Below are positions 57,470-64,000 of a DNA stretch of 64,000 nt, one piece after another (position 1 is the stretch's first letter; every line of letters starts with the position of its first letter). Location of the stretch: positions 248,001-312,000 of the forward strand of contig JAECUM010092835.1 in assembly GCA_016617855.1 (NCBI GenBank), written 5' to 3'. The translations under genes were made by a program, and so were the position numbers. Under the pieces are notes generated by a model. That model did no database searches. It worked only from the letters and a program-made list of their open reading frames with translations, and was not told where the DNA came from. The stretch comes from Megalonaias nervosa. Lineage: Eukaryota; Mollusca; Bivalvia; Unionida; Unionidae.

Positions 57470-58720
57470 TGAGAGATTAATTGCTCTACAGGAGAAGAAA
57501 AGAATTTCAAGGAATTCAAGATGAGACCATTTCACCTGCAGAATGTTGGAATCTTTTCTGATATTCTTGGGCAACAAGATTTTGAAAATAGCTATACTCA
57601 ACGAAAGATCAGTTCCATTTTCATTTAAGACCAACCAGACACCATTAGAAGACTTTTGGTGAAAACCCCATGTCAATATGACCATCCATTTAGGTGAATT
57701 AATGACAACATTTTCCATATGCTCATTGTGGCTGCCATAATGGATGGTTGTGGAGCACTATTTTCATCAGGATCAACTAGACATCATAAGAAACATCTAG
57801 TGAAACGCCTGTGTCAATATGACCATCAATTCTGGAGGAGTAGCAATAACAATTTTTGAAGATAGCCACCATGACGACCATATTGAATGTCAAATCCACA
57901 TCATTTTCATTCTGGACCAACTAAACATCGTAAGAAAGTCTTCTGGTGAAAAACCATTTGTTGGTATGACAATCCATTAAGAAGAAGTAACAACAGTACA
58001 ATTTTCAAGATGGCTACCATGGTTGCAATATTTGAGGTCAGATCAGCACCATTTTTATTCATGACCAACTAGATATCATAAGCAGTTTGCAGGTGAAAGC
58101 CTAATGTCAATACGACGTTCTATTGAGCAGAAATAGCAATAACAAGATTTTTAAGATGGTTGCCATGATGGCCATATTGAATATCATTTAGTACCAACCT
58201 GACATCACAGCAAGTCTTCTGGTGAAAATGCAGTAATGATATGACTTTCCATCTAGGAGTAGTTATAAGACTTTCAAAGTGGCCAAAGAGATGCCCATTT
58301 TGGATAACAGATAATAGATGCCATAAGAAGTCTATCAGTGACAACATCATGTCAACAGGGCTTTACATTCAGGAAGCATAGCAATCACAAGACTTTATAA
58401 AGCTGCTGTTGTGGCCATATTGGCTATCAGATTGGTACAAATTTCTCCACGATGAAGTCTTTCAGTGAAAGCACCATCACGTTATGACTAAGAGTTTTAA
58501 GATGGTTGCTGTGGTGGCCATAGTGGATGTCTAAGAAACATGATTGTCATTTTAGAAGCAACTAGACTCTGCAATGAATGTGCGTGTAAAGTTTCATTTC
58601 AACATTCTAAGTATTTTAAGAGTAGAGATAACAAACTTCTGCTCAATGATGGATGGACATTGGACAATGAACAACAGGCCATCCCATTAAGTTCTTCTAG
58701 TCTATGACAAGTGGAGCTAA
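57470..58720. repeat. Array of about 140-bp units, locus B, with leader and tail
   Basis: The leader near 57490 (AGGAGAAGAAAAGAATTTCA then AGGAATTCAAGA) is followed by units with ACCAACTAGA(C/T)ATCATAAG, a GGTGAAAA(C/A)CC block, CAATATGACCATCCATT, and AAGATGGC(T/C)(G/A)CCATG with GCCATATTGAATGTC. The tail is GACAATGAACAACAGGCCAT with CCCATTAAG and GTCTATGACAAGTGGAGCTA (58660-58720). Spacing of the ACCAACTAGAC block is about 130-148 bp. Minus-strand frames (for example 57718-57410 and 58350-58120) are repeat translations. Confidence 0.85.
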
Positions 58721-59769
58721 ATACATGTAACCAACTGGTGTCCTATTATAGCAATGGGACACTACTCTATCTGGTGACTACCTATGTCATGTGTCATTTA
58801 ATTAACACATGTATTATTATTAGAAAGCATGTCAATAACAAAAATTATTAATGTAAATTGTGATACATTTTATCAAGTTCTCATGTTTTGTATTCCCTCA
58901 AATGACTTCAAGAAGTTTAGGGAACAAAGAGTTTTCAAACAAATTCAGGGATATTTTAAGATTGTATAAACTATGTTCATGTTGAACAATAGGTTACAGT
59001 GAAAGCCTCCTCTGTAAATGATATTTACTGAAATATACCTCAAAATTAAGTACATGCAGGTACTGCAATAAGATTTATACATTATAATTTGATTCCAGGA
59101 AACCAGTTTTTTCAATAAGGTGTTTTTTTCCTATTATAATGCAAGATGAAAGGATTCCACTTGAAAGGAAAGCTGATGTGGAGAAGCTATTCCTCCATGA
59201 TTAGAGTTGTGATCATTTACATCAAGTACACATTAAAGCTGTGATAACAACTTTACCATTTGGTATATTAATAACTACATAATGTAAACAACCAAAGATA
59301 CAATCACAGATGTGACTTTCTAACAAAACAGGACATTTTTTTTAAGACTGGTTTCTTTCTAATATAAATCTAGCTTCAAGATCATTAGGTGACTTATGTT
59401 AATGGAGAAACTTTTACTCAAGTCTAATGCGTAGCAATTCCATTTGCCAAGTCCCCAAATACCAACAAATATAGGATCTCAGTAAAATCATTACTTCTAC
59501 TCTCAACTGTACTATATATATATTTATAACTGATATACAAACAGAAAAAAATACGAACAAAGAACAAAGATGCAACATAATGTCACAATAAACATCAATG
59601 GAAGCAGTAAAATGCCAAAGGGCTAACATCAAGACACTTAATTTTAGCTTGCTATTTCATTCCCATCCAAAACTTTACATTTTTTCCACACATTTTGAAA
59701 ACCCCCCCCCCCAAAACCCATAGTTTTCCAAAGGGCACCACCATCATTCTGACACTTTTCATTTATGGT

Positions 59770-59960
59770 AGGGGATAACTGTTGGTCAGTTGGTACAGCT
59801 TCAACCTCGTAATCCATGGATCATGGGTTCATTACTCACCCTGACCATCCTGACTGTCTACCTTAATGTGGCCTTGGGAAAGGCACTTAGCTCCCATTTT
59901 CTTGGCATGATATATCAAAAAATATGTTTGCCATTAAACCTAACAAAAACAAAAGAAAAA
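59770..59960 (+). mobile_element. tRNA-derived SINE, family 3, copy b
   Basis: The head has GTCAGTTGGTACAGC (A-box-like) and ATGGGTTCATTACTCACC (B-box-like), then CCATCCTG, GCCTTGGGAAAGGCACTTAG and GGCATGATAT, and ends CCATTAAACCTAACAAAAAC with an A-rich tail. The block order matches 7090-7275. Confidence 0.75.
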
Positions 59961-60963
59961 CAAAAACAGTCATTCAGAGAAATATCTCTTAAAAATTTAT
60001 TAGACGCTGCCCCAGACAGTATGTTCCATCAAAAGACTGGACTTACGATTGGTGTACTGATCACTGTCAACATTAAATCTGCAACTAAATTTTAGTGAGA
60101 TCACAGTGTGGCAAAATATTTTATTAGAGCTGTTAGAGCAGAAAACCATATGAAACTAGGGGGCTTGAGGAATATCATCAATAACATAGTCTACTATCAA
60201 AGGAATAAATTAGTAGGTCAGCAGACAATCAAGCAAACTTGAATTCTAAGGAACATCTGCAAAGTTTTACTGTTTACTCATTTTTTTAAAAATCAAGTAT
60301 TGAAAACATTGATTGCTTGGAGGGTTGAAGTGATGCTAATTTATGAAAGATAAGATGGAAGAACATTGTTCTGAGATACTGCAGTTCATGGTCATTTTTA
60401 CTACTGTAAACAGACTGCTCTACATAATCTTTATAAAATTTCATTTCATTACATGTCAATAGAGAATATTCACTATTGTGGTGATTTCATTTTAAAAGAA
60501 TCTCCTACTATTGTTTCCAGTATTAGCATCAGTGACACAATATCCTACAGAGAAAATTACTATACAAACTAATTATTTGCCTAAACTGGAGCTGCCTCAC
60601 TTGACACATATAAACTGACCCAAACAGCCAGTGGATCTATACTTTGTTACTAATGTTAATAAGACCATATAGTTTGATACTATTATTAGTAGTACAAACC
60701 ATATTTGGTAAAAACAAATCAATGCTATGCCAAAGAGATGGTGGGATTCAAATTCCACCTTCATCCCTCTAAATTAAAATAAAACTGAAAATGAAATGTT
60801 TATGTGATTGCCAGAACCTACAATATTTTTAGCATAAACAGGAACATGTCATTTTTAAGGCCTCAGTAAAAAATGAAAAATAATGAACTTTAAATAACAA
60901 GTCAAAGATTACAAGATGATATATCAGACTATATGAAAGTAAAATGTACACAGTTGTACTTAC

Positions 60964-61073
60964 TTGGTGCCCGCGACACCAATCGCAAAGGCCTCAACAC
61001 TCTAAATGCTCGAAGGGCTTTGACATCAAACACTTCATCATCAAAAGTTGATGTAAGAATTGTACTAATTAGA
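60964..61073 (-). CDS. Cav1: Cav1-type calcium channel alpha-1 subunit, exon with end of IS3 and IS4 voltage sensor
   Basis: This internal exon belongs to a pore-forming alpha-1 subunit of a plasma-membrane voltage-gated calcium channel. On the minus strand it follows a pyrimidine-rich acceptor ending ...TTTCAG and stops before a perfect GTAAGT donor. Its first base completes a codon begun in the previous exon; 36 full codons follow, and the last base (A) starts the next codon. The peptide begins LISTILTS, fitting the end of S3, and contains FDVKALRAFRVLRPLRLVS, the S4 sensor with arginine or lysine at every third position. FDVKALRAFRVLRPLRLVS is typical of Cav1; Cav2 usually has DLRTLRAVRVLRPLKLVS. 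The next residues are R-A-P where Cav1 proteins normally have G-V/A-P. Joined to the exon at 28046-28198 it gives an uninterrupted S4-S5 linker. The preceding exon (most of IS3) is not in the window. Confidence 0.95.
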
Positions 61074-61384
61074 CTGAAATGAAAAGTAAAAATTGTACTG
61101 AGATGATACAGATACAATGTACCAAATAAAACTGAATTCTATCAACTGGATTAATTTACACTGCTATGCAATGCATACACAAAGAGTATCAAGTGTGCCT
61201 CATACTGCTCACCTGGCTGGCCAGCTGTGCTTCTACATTTGATGAACTTTAGCTGGACTAGATGGTGCATTCACATTTTCTGTGTAAGTATCAATGGTGA
61301 TCATGCTGGAAATCTACATATTACATTTAATCTGATATGATAATGTAGGTTTAGAGAGAATGTGTGTGTGTGTGTGTGTGAGAT

Positions 61385-61560
61385 TTGGATTTGTAATGTA
61401 GCTTTAACAATTGTTCAATCATACTGCTATGACATCTGCAGTGGGACAGTTTATAGTGATGTCCAGCACTGGGGCATCATGCCACAGGCATGTAGCATGA
61501 TGTCCCACCCAGTCACATTATCCTGACACCAGGCTGACCTGTCCTAATACTAACTTCTTA
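61385..61560 (-). mobile_element. tRNA-derived SINE, family 1, copy d (5'-truncated)
   Basis: It contains only the 3' half of the family (on the minus strand GTTAGTATTAGGACAGGTCA, AGGATAATGTGACTGGGTGG, GCCCCAGTGCTGGACATCAC). A (CA)n tail corresponds to the TG run at 61363-61380. The tRNA-like head is absent. Confidence 0.82.
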
Positions 61561-61869
61561 ATGAATTTTGAAGAGAAAGTCATTCTATAATCCCGTTAAG
61601 ATATGATGCTGAAAATATTTTACTTTTATGTGGTAGCAAAGGAAACAATACCATTGCTAGGGAAGCCACAGTGCACAAAACTATATTTGAGCATCCCCTA
61701 AGAAACAGTGCTATCAAGTTTTATCCATACTAGTTCAGATGTTCTGGATACGTTGAAAGTAGGTTTTCCATATAGCTGCCATGGAAACCACACCACAAAA
61801 GTTTGAGCATTCTAACAAACATTCCTACCAAGTGTGATTGAAACTGCTTCAGCCATTCCATTTATGTTC

Positions 61870-63140
61870 CCAAAGGGACTGATGATCTACTTGGTGAAAA
61901 GAGTTCCTAGGAATTCAAGACCATGACTTCTTTTTTTATTGTTGAACGCTGAAAATAACTATAACAAATTATCTGAATTAACTGCTGCGGTGCATATATC
62001 GGATGTCAGCTTGGAACCATTTCATCTAGGGCAAAGTAAATATCACTAGATGTCTTTTGGAGAAAACCCAGTGTCATAATGACCATCCGTTCAGGGGAAG
62101 TAGTAACAACAAGATTTTTAACACAGTATTGATAGTCACACTGGATGCACAACTGTCACCATTTTCATATAGGACTAACCAGATATAATAAGAAGTCTAC
62201 AGGTGAAAACCCCATGTTCATACAGCCATTCATTTGTGAGATGCAGAGATAATATTTTCAAGACAGTTGCTGTGGCAGACACCAGATTTACACCATTTTC
62301 GGTGATGACCAACTAGACATTGTAAGAAGTTGTTTAGTGAAAACCTCATATTGATTCCATCCATTCAGTGTAAGTAGTGATAACAAGATTTCAATATGGC
62401 CACTGTGTGGTGACCATACTGAATGTTAGATTGGCATAATTTTCATTTACGACCAACTGGACATCATAAGAAGTCTTGTGTTGAAAACCCTACATCAATA
62501 TGCCTTTCTGTTCTTGTGAAGTTGTGACAAGATTTTTAAGATGGCTGTTGTGATAGCCATAACAGATGTCAGATCAGCAGCATTTTTAAGACCAGCTAGA
62601 TATCATACAAAATCTGTTAGTGAGAACTCGATCCTGAGATGGTGATAATCTCATAGGCTGAAATGTAACTGCAGACATAAAAATCCATTAAATAGACATA
62701 AATGTCAAAGGGGCTGATGCATTACTGGGCAAAAAGAATGTCCAGTAATTCAGTATATGTCCATTTCTTCCTTTTACCTGTCAAATGTCCAAACCATCCC
62801 TGATATTCGTCTGGAATAATAAGATTTTTAAATTAGCTCCTGTGTTATGCATATTGGATGTCAGTTCAATACTACTGTCATTTAGGACAATGTAGACATC
62901 ATTAGAAGAGCTTTTGTGAAAACCTAATGTCATAAAGATTATCCATTCTGGAGAGTAGCGACAAGAAGATTTTTAAGACAGCCATGTTGGATATCTGACT
63001 GGCACCATTTTCATTTATGATCAAGCAGTTTGGAGGAGCAGTAATAACAAACTTGTGCAAATGGACAGCCAGACAGATGATGGACAGCCAGACAGATGAT
63101 GGACAACAGACCATCCCATAAACAATTTTGGTCTATGACT
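61870..63140. repeat. Array of about 140-bp units, locus C, two leader/array modules and tail
   Basis: The leader CCCAAAGGGACTGATGATCT with CCTAGGAATTCAAGACCATG (61870-61925) is followed by units with AACTAGACATTGTAAGAAG, TGAAAACC, AACAAGATTT and GATGTCAG. A second leader (AAAGGGGCTGATGCATTACT, 62707) starts a shorter second module. The tail at 63060-63140 has two copies of ATGGACAGCCAGACAGATG, then GACAACAGACCATCCCATAA and GGTCTATGACTTGCAGA. It shows the same organisation as loci A and B. Confidence 0.82.
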
Positions 63141-63270
63141 TGCAGAACACAAAAAAACTACATAAAAATACATTGATTTTGAACAGAAAAAAGATGTTGA
63201 TATTTTACTCTGAATAAAAATCAATGTTCAAAGGTTGGGGTGGGGTGTTTGAAGACAAAGATGTCCTCTG

Positions 63271-63294
63271 GAATATATATATATATATATATAT
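63271..63294. repeat. (TA)n microsatellite
   Basis: A short uninterrupted TA run in the upstream Cav1 intron. Confidence 0.97.
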
Positions 63295-64000
63295 GAAAGT
63301 CCCCACTTTAACACAATGGTTGGGGTCCAATTATGTTATAAACAGAACCATGTTATAACCAACCAAGTCAGCTGAAGAAAATGATGCATGTGAAAAAAAA
63401 TGGCCATGAGGGGGGCGGGGGGGCCAAATCCAAGCAGGCACAAAGATAAATGATTTTGATTAAATAAAGACAAACTAGACTGAAAAACACTTGTATATTT
63501 ACAACTTACATTTGTATAGTACAATCCATAATCCATTAAGTACTGTACATGTATATGAAAAATCCATAAATTCAAGAATAGATCACGTTATTAAATTCAT
63601 ATATCAGTCACATCCCATTAGAAAATACATATAACACATATATAAAAAATTGGTAGGCCTCATTTGATCTAGATCTGACTGACACCAAACAATTAACTAT
63701 GATATTTATCAGCAGTAGCATATGGATATAATTACATGCAACATGTACATGTATCTAAACTGGCCTAGATTTTGGTCAACTGGAGAGAGCTATCATCTTG
63801 CAGCAGCTACCCAGGGGATGAGGCTGTTCACAGATGAATAAGGACATGTGAACAAATCAAAAAGTTTAACAAACATCTTTGTAAGATACCCCATCTTCAA
63901 TTAACTTGATGGCCAGATATCCATGGTTTCAAAAGATTTGAAATTTAATTATGCTGCCATTGGTAGTAATCATAAGCATAAACTTTTTCTGCAGAAAGGA

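Larger units (their letters stand above)
28199..60963 (-). other. Giant Cav1 intron between the S4 and S5 exons (32.8 kb)
   Basis: The boundaries follow from matching splice sites and phase 1 on both sides. It contains the elements listed separately here. Stretches where I recognise nothing: 30160-32020, 32250-32560, 33700-37140 (AT-rich; a 117-codon plus-strand ORF at 36361-36714 has no recognisable motif), 40960-42260, 43800-45080, 46120-46780 and 58720-59765. The interval 59960-60960 is also featureless. Diffuse repeats of a GTGGTCACT/GTGACCACT-like motif lie at about 45960-46115. Confidence 0.85.
61074..64000 (-). other. Cav1 intron upstream of the S4 exon (partial)
   Basis: This is intronic sequence ahead of the S4 exon. 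It holds a truncated SINE (about 61385-61560), a doubled leader/array/tail repeat (61870-63140), a short (TA)n at 63271-63294 and a G-rich run near 63410-63423. I see nothing recognisable in 61120-61360 or 63300-64000. The IS3 exon was looked for by its expected conserved peptide and not found. Confidence 0.7.

Noticed and set aside
43133..58350. Minus-strand ORFs reading WGFHQKTS...LVLNENG-like peptides at several places
   Set aside because: They coincide exactly with the roughly 140-bp arrays, and stop codons interrupt them. Kept as a point to test in findings, not called as genes.
61074..64000. Search for the Cav1 IS3 exon
   Set aside because: No minus-strand match to the expected WN(L/I)xDFIIVV(V)G segment was found.

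Overview
This window is AT-rich nuclear DNA from an animal, and essentially all of it lies inside one gene on the minus strand. Three short exons (457 coding bases in total) encode a contiguous piece of domain I of a voltage-gated calcium channel alpha-1 subunit of the Cav1 (L-type) class: the end of S3 plus the S4 voltage sensor (60964-61073), S5 and the start of the extracellular turret (28046-28198), and the turret, pore helix and selectivity-filter loop (25652-25845). All have consensus GT-AG splice sites and the reading phases join exactly. The intron between the S4 and S5 exons is about 32.8 kb, and at least 25.6 kb follows the pore exon without a recognisable S6 exon. The channel sequence, the DIRS-type retroelements, the tRNA-derived SINEs and the satellite-like arrays suggest a marine invertebrate, perhaps a mollusc or other lophotrochozoan. 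That placement is inference.

The introns are packed with decayed mobile elements. From 1 to 25.6 kb (downstream intron): the end of a TIR element at 1-420; a tRNA-derived SINE bracketed by a 109-bp direct repeat (440-962); a DIRS-type remnant (3254-5111); non-LTR reverse transcriptase remnants (8200-9660, 10980-11710, 12120-12560, 19680-19780); a second DIRS-type element whose parts lie between inverted copies of one sequence (13.7-18.7 kb); and tandem arrays with 45-, 59-, 61- and about 60-bp units. The intron between the S5 and pore exons holds a roughly 1-kb array of 30-bp units.

The giant S4-S5 intron (28.2-61.0 kb) holds a candidate solo LTR with a nested TIR element (28502-30049), a Tigger/pogo DNA transposon with precise TIRs and TA duplications but no DDE domain (38637-40955), a Jockey/CR1-like reverse transcriptase remnant (46.8-47.8 kb), a layered mirror-image element of about 4.3 kb that contains another LINE (48.36-52.65 kb), a reverse-transcriptase fossil split by a SINE and a MITE (53.6-54.6 kb), and a 5'-truncated L2/CR1-like LINE with a 522-codon ORF and intact catalytic motifs (55.04-57.15 kb). 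Three loci (42.3, 57.5 and 61.9 kb) carry the same leader / about 140-bp repeat array / tail organisation.

No rRNA, functional tRNA, CRISPR or bacterial-type features were seen. Nearly all other open reading frames are satellite translations, antisense shadows or chance ORFs.
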